A stretch of 64,000 bases of DNA, taken from assembly GCF_003008595.1 (NCBI RefSeq), contig NZ_CP027670.1, positions 76,078 to 140,077 on the forward strand. The letters are read 5' to 3'. Of the stretch, positions 12,101 to 19,282 are shown piece by piece (the first letter of the stretch is position 1; each line of letters starts with the position of its first letter). A model generated the notes under the pieces. The model worked only from the letters and a program-made list of their open reading frames with translations, made no database searches and was not told the DNA's origin. This DNA comes from Simplicispira suum (lineage in GTDB: Bacteria > Pseudomonadota > Gammaproteobacteria > Burkholderiales > Burkholderiaceae_C). The position numbers and the translations under genes were made by a program.

Positions 12101-14162
12101 CCAGCCTGCGGCAGCACCTGCCGTCGCCCCAGCTCCGGTGGCGGCCAGCGCGCCGAGCGATGCGGCCCCCCAGCCCGCGGCAGCTCCCGCTGTTGCATCG
12201 GCTCCGGCCGCCGTGAGCGCAGCGCCCGAGGCCGCGCCTCAACCCGCAGCGGCTCCCGCTGTTGCACCGGCACCGGCCGCAGTGAGCGCAGCGCCCGAGG
12301 CAGCGCCCCAGCCTGCGGCAGCACCTGCCGTCGCCCCAGCTCCGGTGGCGGCCAGCGCGCCGAGCGATGCGGCCCCCCAGCCCGCGGCAGCTCCCGCTGT
12401 CGCACCTGCACCGGCAGCGACCAGCGCAGCGCCCGAGGCAGCGCCCCAGCCAGCGGCAGCGCCTGCCGTCGCCCCAGCTCCGGTGGCGGCCAGTGCGCCG
12501 AGCGATGCGGCCCCCCAGCCCGCGGCAGCTCCCGCTGTCGCACCTGCACCGGCAGCGATCAGCGCAGCGCCCGAGGCCGCGCCTCAGCCCGCAGCGGCTC
12601 CCGCTGTCGCAGCGGCACCGGCCGCAGTGAGCGCAGCACCCGAGGCAGCGCCTCAACCCGCAGCCGCTCCTGCCGTCGCACCTGCTCCAGCAGCGGCCAG
12701 CGCATCGAGCGAGGCAGCGCCCCAGCCCGCAGCCGCTCCTGCCGTCGCACCTGCTCCAGCAGCGGCCAGCGCACCGCCCGAGGCCGCGCCTCAGCCCGCA
12801 GCCGCTCCGGCTGTCGCACCTGCTCCAGCAGCGGCCAGCGCATCGAGCGAGGCAGCGCCCCAGTCTGCAGCCGCCCCTGCCGTCGCACCTGCGCCGGTCG
12901 CGGTCAGCGCGCAGCCCGAGGCCGCGCCCCAGTCTGCAGCCGCCCCTGCCGTCGCACCTGCGCCGGTGGCGGTCAGCGCGCAGCCCGAGGCCGCGCCTCA
13001 GCCCGCAGCGGCTCCCGCTGTCGCAGCGGCACCGGCCACAGTGAGCGCACCGCCCGAGGCCGCGCCTCAGCCCGCAGCCGCCCCTGCCGTCGCACCTGCG
13101 CCGGTGGCGGTCAGCGCGCAGCCCGAGGCCGCGCCCCAGCCCGCAGCGGCTCCCGCTGTTGCAACGGCACCGGCCACAGTGAGCGCACCGCCCGAGGCCG
13201 CGCCTCAGCCCGCAGCCGCTCCGGCCGTCGCACCTGCGCCGGTGGCGGCCAGTGCGCCGCCCGAGGCCGCGCCTCAGCCCGCAGCGGCTCCCGCTGTCGC
13301 AGCGGCACCGGCCACAGTGAGCGCACCGCCCGAGGCCGCGCCTCAGCCCGCAGCCGCCCCTGCCGTCGCACCTGCGCCGGTGGCGGTCAGCGCGCAGCCC
13401 GAGGCCGCGCCCCAGCCCGCAGCGGCTCCCGCTGTTGCAACGGCACCGGCCACAGTGAGCGCACCGCCCGAGGCCGCGCCCCAGTCTGCAGCCGCCCCTG
13501 CCGTCGCACCTGCGCCGGTGGCGGTCAGCGCGCAGCCCGAGGCCGCGCCCCAGCCCGCAGCGGCTCCCGCTGTTGCAACGGCACCGGCCACAGTGAGCGC
13601 ACCGCCCGAGGCCGCGCCTCAGCCCGCAGCCGCTCCGGCCGTCGCACCTGCGCCGGTGGCGGCCAGTGCGCCGCCCGAGGCCGCGCCTCAGCCCGCAGCG
13701 GCTCCTGCCGTCGCACCTGCGCCGGTGGCGGTCAGCGCTCCGAGCGAGGCGGCGCCTCAACAAGCAGCCGCTCCCGCTGTCGCACCAGCTCCGGTAGCGT
13801 CCAGCGCGCCGAGCGAGGCAGCGCCTCAACAAGCAGCCGCTCCTGCCGTCGCAGCAGCGCCGGCCGCCACCACCGCACCGAGCGATGCAGCACCCCAACA
13901 GGCATCGGCTCCCGCTCCGCAACAGCCAACAGCGCCTTCCGTTGAAACCGTGCCCGGATCTGGGGGCGCTTCTAGCGGCGCGTCTCTCCCCACTCTCGGA
14001 GGCGGGGGCGGGGGGGTGCTGACTGGCGGAGGGGCAGCAAACGGCTGGGGCGGTGGCGGAGCAGCGCAGCCTAACAGCCAACCTCAGCAGGGAAATGGAC
14101 GGCCTCAGCAAATCCAAGGAAGGCAGGGTTCCAATTCGCGAACGATCCCAGGTAGGCAATAG
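6186..14162 (+). CDS. traG: TraG-like mating-pair stabilisation protein with giant Ala/Pro repeat domain
   Basis: 2658 residues, nearly three times F TraG (938). The first 470 residues match the TraG N-terminal region: hydrophobic segments near residues 32-52, 58-75, 98-113, 350-375, 382-402 and 449-466, with IYTVSDPATVGSVM at the start. Residues 470-1200 are Gly/Ser/Ala/Gln-rich with predicted helices. From about residue 1200 to 2570 there are roughly 60 copies of a 23-residue Ala/Pro repeat (AAPQPAAAPAVAPAP core). A Gly/Gln-rich tail closes the protein. In F, TraG acts in pilus assembly, mating-pair stabilisation and, through its periplasmic part, entry exclusion. The repeat may be an extended periplasmic spacer (inference). 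SD AGGAG precedes the ATG. Confidence 0.85.
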   Translation: MSLTIYTVSDPATVGSVMTSMAMFFTQDSWVGGALKLALICSLLAILAKGVLAREGLRLDVMLIQLLVVMAAFIPKTTVVIEQFDNNAPVRVVDDVPYAIAFPGAIAGAFALYMTQKIETVMSGVNGKYIAPSGELDPFMPARVLMQIATAPLDPARHVDPNLTQTLYYASRYCGKPELMNIEFAQTANGFVKFADALNSDGTPTFIYSKSHPYRPGEPSGQVATCADVATYIRDIGLQLASQDAVMFKSTLDGIARTSDSKRYSENQTGTQTTKEWVDLLPELNRVAPAHAALDNLAVANLMTYTILKQTARDSRNPIDEIVELQRDTGLFQWAKEESSQALMVTTTAPKFMDILFFIFIAATPIVMFVVAANPATGLKVAAGYVLFGLWTQSWIPMLAIINGWYQAEIQGFAAPGVEGLTPEYLSSLMRHVHTATIAASNMLQSAPYMMFAIMTGSMFAMSNMIAKAAPSGGASAGGESGSGTGGSSGKGPMAIGGGALVGNQINPGAQLQGLQQAQALAGGQSRIRDLNSRGDANSVVMGQPTFGSGGDVSAVVAAATETSAALRSSLGQQFARVAKDSASLAKASSSYVRGDQLAQALQSAGFDANYHSDTDSVVGDGFSYSMKDGVQSQSQAVFGGKGDLSLGGGVGGGGFNFKAAAALAAALNKISTDIQALEHGRKQEGGTKATSGGGVTGRSGKSASEGVGGGSGADFKEMAQKAKEMSDAFQNIAQQIKSLDQADKFTQTASNSGNAGTSAQLKFGDIANLYATKHNTASGNAEGARQKVIAAIGGELGMKLGEQIKQNQDKLRSANTGATHALSEDQIAAVAALQALETMKNQSGNAGKLEALSGMARLAAAAGAHDASPAISQLAQAENVFKGVIDNLASMDKGVRPAVDQAAAGAAAATSDGTNDIHRQKVEAQQNSDKGRAAATYGSAVGGVGRVDAEGRQAKQAQDGSGFIPQFMRAMDTSGLMLEAGQRQTMRPTIPDMAPSGARVMGSDAKYVKQGQAEGSDRTQRADQAPSRAAVKDIYGPLMDRKEGQIDAANERRAAQGLPLIDKHAALSKWANTELKNRQGDRDFESTYGQPVPKPASAGSAGAPAPAHPSAPSPAPSPAPVQAVRGAAAGGAAAANIVTGAASAGLVAARAITGAPASFEQPKGGPRSGSGGGSGGGGGGGGYGGDVAPQPSAAKTVAPAPAAVSAPNEAAPQPAAAPAVAPAPVAASAPPEAAPHAVAAPAVAPAPVAASAPTEAAPQPAAAPAVAAAPAAVSAAPEAAPQPAAAPAVASAPAAVSAPNEAAPQPAAAPAVAPAPVVASAPSEASPQPAAAPAVAPAPAAVSAAPEAAPQPAAAPAVAPAPAATSAAPEAAPQPAAAPAVAPAPVAASAPSDAAPQPAAAPAVAPAPAAISAAPEAAPQPAAAPAVAAAPAAVSAAPEAAPQPAAAPAVASAPAAVSAPNEAAPQPAAAPAVAPAPVVASAPSEASPQPAAAPAVAPAPAAVSAAPEAAPQPAAAPAVAPAPAATSAAPEAAPQPAAAPAVAPAPVAASAPSDAAPQPAAAPAVAPAPAAISAAPEAAPQPAAAPAVAAAPAAVSAAPEAAPQPAAAPAVASAPAAVSAPNEAAPQPAAAPAVAPAPVVASAPSEASPQPAAAPAVAPAPAAVSAAPEAAPQPAAAPAVAPAPAATSAAPEAAPQPAAAPAVAPAPVAASAPSDAAPQPAAAPAVAPAPAAISAAPEAAPQPAAAPAVAAAPAAVSAAPEAAPQPAAAPAVAPAPVAASAPPEAAPQAVAAPAVAPAPVAPSAPTEAAPQPAAAPAVAPAPVAASAPSDAAPQPAAAPAVAPAPAATSAAPEAAPQPAAAPAVAPAPAAVSAAPEAAPQPAAAPAVAAAPAAVSAAPEAAPQPAAAPAVAPAPVAASAPSDAAPQPAAAPAVASAPAAVSAAPEAAPQPAAAPAVAPAPAAVSAAPEAAPQPAAAPAVAPAPVAASAPSDAAPQPAAAPAVASAPAAVSAAPEAAPQPAAAPAVAPAPAAVSAAPEAAPQPAAAPAVAPAPVAASAPSDAAPQPAAAPAVAPAPAATSAAPEAAPQPAAAPAVAPAPVAASAPSDAAPQPAAAPAVAPAPAAISAAPEAAPQPAAAPAVAAAPAAVSAAPEAAPQPAAAPAVAPAPAAASASSEAAPQPAAAPAVAPAPAAASAPPEAAPQPAAAPAVAPAPAAASASSEAAPQSAAAPAVAPAPVAVSAQPEAAPQSAAAPAVAPAPVAVSAQPEAAPQPAAAPAVAAAPATVSAPPEAAPQPAAAPAVAPAPVAVSAQPEAAPQPAAAPAVATAPATVSAPPEAAPQPAAAPAVAPAPVAASAPPEAAPQPAAAPAVAAAPATVSAPPEAAPQPAAAPAVAPAPVAVSAQPEAAPQPAAAPAVATAPATVSAPPEAAPQSAAAPAVAPAPVAVSAQPEAAPQPAAAPAVATAPATVSAPPEAAPQPAAAPAVAPAPVAASAPPEAAPQPAAAPAVAPAPVAVSAPSEAAPQQAAAPAVAPAPVASSAPSEAAPQQAAAPAVAAAPAATTAPSDAAPQQASAPAPQQPTAPSVETVPGSGGASSGASLPTLGGGGGGVLTGGGAANGWGGGGAAQPNSQPQQGNGRPQQIQGRQGSNSRTIPGRQ
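9790..13900 (+). repeat. 69-bp minisatellite inside traG (about 60 units)
   Basis: Tandem GC-rich 69-bp units, each encoding 23 residues. All length steps keep frame. Unit variants differ at a few positions (VSAPNEA, ASAPSDA, TSAAPEA, VSAQPEA), which reveals higher-order arrays. The reverse strand also stays open for 1465 codons because of the composition; that is not a gene. Confidence 0.95.
9983..11431 (+). repeat. 483-bp higher-order repeat, three copies
   Basis: A block of seven 69-bp units recurs with a 483-bp period: the stretch around 9990 reappears at 10473 and 10956, practically identical. Further on (11876, 12083, 12290) a three-unit block repeats with a 207-bp period. Both show recent in-frame unequal duplication within traG. 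Confidence 0.85.
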
Positions 14163-14272
14163 GTTCTATTGAGATCGAGACGCGACGGTTGCAAGCGCGT
14201 CTTGAGCCAAAGTTGAAGGCGCTTCTTTCTAGGATTGCTCAATCCATAAGCGCCCTCAACGAACGCTCTCCT

Positions 14273-15088
14273 ATGAAACCCTTCCGAAAAAAAGGCGCTA
14301 CCGCGATCAGCACAAAGCTCCTGGCCTTCGTGCTTTTGACCGTTGGTGCGCTGCAGGCATCGGCTGCGAGTTCTTGTAGCTACCCGCAAGACGAAATCAG
14401 CTCGTTGCGGATCGACTATGCCAAGGCGCCTTATCCATCGGGCTATGGGAAGTTTGATGGCCCGATCAGAAGCTGGGACATGCTGGATATACCGCGGGAC
14501 GGGCAAGCTGAAGCCTCGCGCCTTTTTGTTCAGGCCAAGACTTTGATGAGTCAAGGCGATGAAGACCGCGGCATCAGGCTAGCAAATCGTTCAGCCGAGT
14601 GTGGGGATGATGATGCCATTATGTTCCTCGCAGAGCTGAGCATAGCCCGTAATAATAATAATGGCGCAGCCAAATACCTTGAATTAGGCAGCAAAAAGAA
14701 CTTGCCAAAGGCGAAGTACCTTCTGGCCGAACAATACGATCAAGGCGCGCTTGGATTCCCTAAGGATCTGAAGCGCGCTTTTATTTTGTATTACGCCGCC
14801 GCCCAAAGCGGAATACCTCAGGCCATGTCGGCAGTTGCTTACTACTTTGTTCGTGGGCAGCATGGGGTGAAAGACGAATTGGCAGCGCTACATTGGTATC
14901 ACAAGGCAGCCTTGGCCGGCCATGTGGAATCAATGACGGCTTATGGCTGGATGCTCATGGTCGGTAAAGGTGGTCCGGTGGATCGTGAAGAGGCCGCCCA
15001 TTACTTGCACAAAGCGAAGGCATTGGGTGACAGGCAGGCCAGAGTGTTTCTAAGTGACCTCGCAATCACTACAAAGAATGTTCGGTGA
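14273..15088 (+). CDS. Exported Sel1-repeat protein
   Basis: 271 residues from ATG 14273; this start exposes a signal peptide (KLLAFVLLTVGALQASA), whereas the in-frame TTG at 14189 would add 28 residues ahead of it. Clear Sel1 repeats from residue 130 onward (AKYLLAEQYDQGALGFPKDL, AMSAVAYYFVRGQHGVKDEL, SMTAYGWMLMVGKGGPVDRE). Likely a periplasmic scaffold; second Sel1-like protein of this tra region. It follows traG with no clear terminator. No strong SD is visible. Confidence 0.7.
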   Translation: MKPFRKKGATAISTKLLAFVLLTVGALQASAASSCSYPQDEISSLRIDYAKAPYPSGYGKFDGPIRSWDMLDIPRDGQAEASRLFVQAKTLMSQGDEDRGIRLANRSAECGDDDAIMFLAELSIARNNNNGAAKYLELGSKKNLPKAKYLLAEQYDQGALGFPKDLKRAFILYYAAAQSGIPQAMSAVAYYFVRGQHGVKDELAALHWYHKAALAGHVESMTAYGWMLMVGKGGPVDREEAAHYLHKAKALGDRQARVFLSDLAITTKNVR

Positions 15089-15160
15089 AAGTAACCCAAA
15101 CTGGGCAGTGAACAGCGAACAGCCACCATGCATATGGCAGATTTTTGAGGGGATAAAGTA

Positions 15161-17701
15161 ATGAAACATCTTCTGAAGGTGTGCCGAGTTCTTGCGTGTT
15201 TGGCGCTTGCGTATCTTGCGCCAAGTCTTGCTTTTGCTCAGTTCGCGGTAACTATCCAAAACCAATCTCAGACGCTTTCTAATAATTACGAACTCAAGTA
15301 CGGTGCGTCCGTTGTATATACCGGATCACTGTCGCCTGGTCAGAGCATCACGAGAACAGGCGCTTTTGACATGGTGTTGATTTACAATCCAAGTGGCGGA
15401 CAGGCTTGCTCGGGGATGGCTCCGGTCTGTACCACAATGTACTCCACTCGTACATTCGGAGTTAATTCCACCACGACTATTCTTTTTGGCGATGATCATC
15501 CCGAATGCGCGGCAGCCCCATTGACTTGGGGGCCTGGTAATTACTGTTCCGCGGTTGCACAAACTACATTAAATGGGCAATCGATCGTCATTTCAAACTC
15601 TGCGGCCGGCGCAATAGGAAGCGCAACTGCTGTTTGCAATAGCGCCGTTTGGGAAGTCAGCAATCCAACCTGTTCTGCATCCCTGAGCGCTCCGGCGTCG
15701 GTGTCAGCGACGGACGGCACGGTTGTTGGCAAGATCACTGTGACCTGGGGGGCGGTCGCAAACGCCACCGGCTACGACATACGCCACCGCAAGCAGGGTG
15801 CCCCTTCATGGACCACTGTGAGCAATGTGACCAGCGGCTGGCAACTCACTACAGCGGACGAGTCGGTTTTCGAATTCCAAGTTGTTGGCAAGAACGTCGC
15901 GGGCGAAGGGACGTGGAGTGGGACCGAGACGGGGAACATCGCCAAAGGCTGCGCGACGCAAACCCTGAATTGGGGACCAAGCAACTACTGCGCAGCTTCG
16001 GCTGCAGCAGGGGCCGCGGGCACCTCGCGAGCTCTCAGCAACACCACGGCGGGGGCCAGCGGCGGATCGACGGCGGTGTGTAATGGCGTCACCGGCTCCT
16101 GGGGCCAGAGTGCATCCACCTGCAACGCCAGCCTGAGCGCTCCGGCGTCGGTGGCTGCGACGGACGGCACGGTTGTTGGCAAGATCACTGTGACCTGGGG
16201 GGCGGTCGCAAACGCCACCGGCTACGACATACGCCACCGCAAGCAGGGTGCCCCTTCATGGACCACTGTGAGCAATGTGACCAGCGGCTGGCAACTCACT
16301 ACAGCGGACGAGTCGGTTTTCGAGTTCCAAGTTGTTGGCAAGAACGTCGCGGGCGAAGGGACGTGGAGTGGGACCGAGACGGGGAACATCGCCAAAGGCT
16401 GCGCGACGCAAACCCTGAATTGGGGGCCAAGCAACTACTGCGCAGCTTCGGCTGCAGCAGGCATCCAGGGCACGTCACGGACCCTTACAAACACGACCTC
16501 AGGGGGCAGTGGTGGCGCGACCGCGGTGTGTAACGGGCTCACGGGAAGCTGGGAACTAAGCGCGACCACTTGTACCGCCAACCTATCTACCCCAGTAGCG
16601 GTATCGGCAACCCAGGGCACGCTGGATGGCGCCATAAAGGTTACCTGGGGCGCAACTCCTGGGGCGTTGAGCTATGAATTACAGCACCGCAAGGCGGGTG
16701 ATGCAAATTGGGTCGCTGCAGGTACCGTTTCGAGTGGGTGGCAACTGACGATAGCAGATGCGGCCGATCATCAGTTCCAAGTGCGGGCGGTTAATTCCGT
16801 AGGGACAAGCGGGTGGAGCACGGCGGTAACCGGTTGGGCCCAGCGGTGTGCCGCGGCATCGATTGGCTGGGGCACGGCGAATATGTGCAGCGGTAATGCT
16901 CAAACAACCGCAAATAATGGGACGAGCTCCCTGATTAATATGAGCCCCGGTGCGACAGGTACAGCCAGTGCGGTTTGTACCAATGGCGCTTGGGTTGTTG
17001 GCGAAAACACGTGCTTGTTCGAACTAAGCGCAAATGCAACTGATGGCACAATTGAAGACGCCGTTAATATCACCTGGGAAATGTCGTACACAGGGGGAGG
17101 TAGCGTAACGTATGACCTGTTCCGGGACGAAGAGTCGATTGCCACGGGGATTACTCCGAAAGAATTCCTTGATTCCGCAGCGACCAGAGGAGCAATTCAT
17201 ATTTACAAGGTGCAAGCCAAAGTTGGAGGAGTAGTGGTTGGGGAAATAACCGACACGGGGTTTATTCCAGAATGCCGAGCCGCCCGTTTTATTGGAGCGA
17301 GTCTCAGTGGGGACATGGCGTCGGTTAACGGCTTAATTGAGCAATGGCAATGTCTCTCTGAATTGAATGCAACTCGCGCGATAGACGCCGCAGCCCCTGA
17401 AGCGCTTTCGGTGAGCGGTAGCGGCGCGTACAAGAGCTTTTCCATCCCACTTAGCGCTGGACTCGCGGACGGGAATCACGTGGTTCATCTAACTCTTGAA
17501 TCGGTGGGGGTAGGTATCAATTCCAATCGCACATTCGATATTCCGTTCACACTGAATCGAGCCTCCATCGCCGTCAAAAATCTGTCTATCATCTACAACG
17601 GATCCCTGGCAGTTAATGGATTGGAAGCAAACTCCATTGGTCGGTTTGGTGTCCGCATGGATGGGGGCTCCGGGATCGGTTTTGCTGAGGAAGTGAAGTA
17701 G
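15161..17701 (+). CDS. Secreted fibronectin type III-like repeat protein
   Basis: 846 residues with signal peptide (cleavage near SLAFAQ) and a good SD (GAGGGG). Repeating modules of about 150 residues pair an FnIII-like segment (VTWGAVANATGYDIRHRK ... FEFQVVGKNVAGEGTW) with a Cys-containing segment (GCATQTLNWGPSNYC ... STAVCNG). The first two modules are near identical, the third diverged, a fourth partial. Beta-rich extracellular modules suggest a surface or periplasmic adhesin-like role, but no functional assignment is possible. Its placement between traG and dsbC suggests it is made with the conjugation apparatus. Confidence 0.65.
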   Translation: MKHLLKVCRVLACLALAYLAPSLAFAQFAVTIQNQSQTLSNNYELKYGASVVYTGSLSPGQSITRTGAFDMVLIYNPSGGQACSGMAPVCTTMYSTRTFGVNSTTTILFGDDHPECAAAPLTWGPGNYCSAVAQTTLNGQSIVISNSAAGAIGSATAVCNSAVWEVSNPTCSASLSAPASVSATDGTVVGKITVTWGAVANATGYDIRHRKQGAPSWTTVSNVTSGWQLTTADESVFEFQVVGKNVAGEGTWSGTETGNIAKGCATQTLNWGPSNYCAASAAAGAAGTSRALSNTTAGASGGSTAVCNGVTGSWGQSASTCNASLSAPASVAATDGTVVGKITVTWGAVANATGYDIRHRKQGAPSWTTVSNVTSGWQLTTADESVFEFQVVGKNVAGEGTWSGTETGNIAKGCATQTLNWGPSNYCAASAAAGIQGTSRTLTNTTSGGSGGATAVCNGLTGSWELSATTCTANLSTPVAVSATQGTLDGAIKVTWGATPGALSYELQHRKAGDANWVAAGTVSSGWQLTIADAADHQFQVRAVNSVGTSGWSTAVTGWAQRCAAASIGWGTANMCSGNAQTTANNGTSSLINMSPGATGTASAVCTNGAWVVGENTCLFELSANATDGTIEDAVNITWEMSYTGGGSVTYDLFRDEESIATGITPKEFLDSAATRGAIHIYKVQAKVGGVVVGEITDTGFIPECRAARFIGASLSGDMASVNGLIEQWQCLSELNATRAIDAAAPEALSVSGSGAYKSFSIPLSAGLADGNHVVHLTLESVGVGINSNRTFDIPFTLNRASIAVKNLSIIYNGSLAVNGLEANSIGRFGVRMDGGSGIGFAEEVK
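15682..16461 (+). repeat. 450-bp tandem duplication within the FnIII-like gene
   Basis: 15682-16011 and 16132-16461 are nearly identical over about 330 bp, with a 450-bp period that preserves frame. The copies diverge only in the linker encoding the second Cys segment. Confidence 0.9.
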
Positions 17702-17711
17702 ATCCGGAGAT

Positions 17712-17733
17712 GCGCCCGAAGTGGGCGCGTTTC
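17712..17733 (+). terminator. Possible weak terminator after the FnIII-like gene
   Basis: GCGCCC (17712-17717) pairs with GGGCGC (17723-17728) across a 5-nt loop and is followed by GTTTC. The hairpin covers the ATG at 17710, which argues against that codon being the start of the next gene. Confidence 0.4.
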
Positions 17734-17772
17734 ACGTCTATTGCGCCCCCATCGTTGCTTAATATCAACGAC

Positions 17773-18450
17773 ATGCCTATCAGCTTCCATGAGATTGCTC
17801 TTACGAGGCGGCGCGCTTTGTGCGTCTTGGCTTCCGCGGCTTACGGCCCAGTGCACGCACTTGCGGAGAATGCTCAGCCCAGGAAGAAGCAATTGACGGA
17901 AGATGAGCGGTATTTGCTCCCTGCACTCACCGTCAACAACTGGCTTGCAATTGACCAAACCTCGCTATCGGATGTGCAGAGCAACGTGCAGTCCATTGTG
18001 GCGAACACCAGAGGGGCGACGCTCCACACAGGACCGTCTGAAATTACGCATGGCGAGGCGTTAACCATGAGTTCCGTCGCGCCCCTTCTGGGTGACCCGT
18101 GGCTTCGCGTGTTGTCAATAGCGTTTAATCCAAAAAATAAACTGGAACTTGTGATTTTCATGTTCCAGAGGAAGCCCAATGACGCGAACGTAGAAACGAT
18201 AATCAATCGACTTACGAAAAAACTGGAGTTTCTTGCCCCGCCTATCTTGATCGCGGGCACGGACGAAGAGGCGGCAGATCGCTACTATATTTTCGATATT
18301 GGCAAGTTTGTAGTGGAGCTCTCAATCCCCCAATACAGCTCCTTGATCCCGGTGTATTTCACCACGAAAGCAACCCATAAAACAATGCGTACGGCCGATG
18401 GCACGTATGACAAATTCAGCAATTATTTGGAAAAGAAATCCCGAAGCTAA
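17773..18450 (+). CDS. Exported protein of unknown function
   Basis: 225 residues from ATG 17773. A TRRRALCVLASAAYGPVHALA segment near the N-terminus looks like a signal peptide with a twin-arginine-like start. The ATG at 17710 is in frame but sits inside a hairpin directly after the previous stop. The mature part is mixed alpha/beta without a motif I recognise. Located between the FnIII-like gene and dsbC, so probably co-expressed with them. Confidence 0.5.
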   Translation: MPISFHEIALTRRRALCVLASAAYGPVHALAENAQPRKKQLTEDERYLLPALTVNNWLAIDQTSLSDVQSNVQSIVANTRGATLHTGPSEITHGEALTMSSVAPLLGDPWLRVLSIAFNPKNKLELVIFMFQRKPNDANVETIINRLTKKLEFLAPPILIAGTDEEAADRYYIFDIGKFVVELSIPQYSSLIPVYFTTKATHKTMRTADGTYDKFSNYLEKKSRS

Positions 18451-18462
18451 CTGACTTCTATT

Positions 18463-19197
18463 ATGTTCAAAAAAATCTTTGCACTAATTTTCGCGGCGGC
18501 GGGTCTTGTTGGCGCGGCGACTGCAGCGCAACCAATGGACGCGCTTGTCGGTGTTCTGAAAAAGAGCATGCCAGGTCTGAATATCGACTCGATCAAAGAG
18601 ACGCCCATGAAGGGGATATTTGAGATTGTCTCGGGTGGCGACGTGGCGTATGTGTCCGGGGATGGTCAGCACATGATTCAGGGCACCTTGTTTAATGTGC
18701 CCAAGCGCAAGAATCTTTCCGACGAGACTTTGCAGAAGGTGCGCTTGAAGGCATTGGCCGGCATCGACGAATCGGCGCTGATTGTTTATCCGGCCAAGGG
18801 CAAGGCGCTTCACACGATCACTGTGTTTACCGACCCGTCTTGCCCCTATTGCCATCGGCTGCATGACGAGCTCGCGCAGCTCAATGAGCTGGGCGTCACC
18901 GTGAAATACGCACTCTATGCCCGCAATGGCGGCGGCACCCTCACGGGACGGCAACTCCAAGAGGCACTTTGCTCCACGGATCCCAAGGCGTCCGTGGACG
19001 GGTTCTTCAAGAACTCTCAGCGCCCGACCGAAGGGGGCGATTGCAGCCAGGTCGCAGCGCTCGACAAGATTGCCGCGACCGCGCGCCTCGTCGGCCTCCA
19101 AGGCACGCCGCACATCGTCACGGACACGGGCCTTTCCTTTTCGGGCTACAGGCCTCCGCAAGAGATGCTCAAGCTGCTGGAACGCGGCGCACTCTAA
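18463..19197 (+). CDS. dsbC: DsbC-family thiol:disulfide isomerase
   Basis: Periplasmic disulfide isomerase. 244 residues: signal peptide (to about residue 21), an N-terminal DsbC dimerisation domain (FEIVSGGDVAYVSGDGQHMIQG), a linker, then a thioredoxin domain with active site C127-P-Y-C130 and cis-proline loop TPHIV near residue 221. DsbC-like proteins (TrbB in F, DsbC in SXT and IncA/C) are standard partners of F-type transfer systems with Cys-rich TraN and TraU. Strong terminator follows. Confidence 0.9.
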   Translation: MFKKIFALIFAAAGLVGAATAAQPMDALVGVLKKSMPGLNIDSIKETPMKGIFEIVSGGDVAYVSGDGQHMIQGTLFNVPKRKNLSDETLQKVRLKALAGIDESALIVYPAKGKALHTITVFTDPSCPYCHRLHDELAQLNELGVTVKYALYARNGGGTLTGRQLQEALCSTDPKASVDGFFKNSQRPTEGGDCSQVAALDKIAATARLVGLQGTPHIVTDTGLSFSGYRPPQEMLKLLERGAL

Positions 19198-19240
19198 ACC
19201 GATTGCATGGATCCCTCCTCGGAGCCAACCGGCTCCTTTG

Positions 19241-19269
19241 CCGCCCTATCCGCAGGGCGGTTTTTTTTT
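19241..19269 (+). terminator. Strong Rho-independent terminator after dsbC
   Basis: CCGCCCT (19241-19247) pairs with AGGGCGG (19254-19260) around a 6-nt loop, followed by nine T residues. A second small hairpin (GGAGCC/GGCTCC, 19221-19236) lies just upstream. Confidence 0.85.
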
Positions 19270-19282
19270 GAGGCGAACGAGA

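Noticed and set aside
9762..14159. 1465-codon open frame on the minus strand
   Set aside because: It is the mirror of the GC-rich traG repeat; composition (Arg/Cys/Gly periodic) and lack of any ribosome site show it is a shadow.
14178..14202. AGACGCG/CGCGTCT hairpin after traG as terminator
   Set aside because: Only 7 bp with an 11-nt loop and no T-tract.
18917..19282. Upstream extension of the 19283 gene in the same frame
   Set aside because: It overlaps dsbC out of frame and the strong terminator; the signal peptide begins at 19283.
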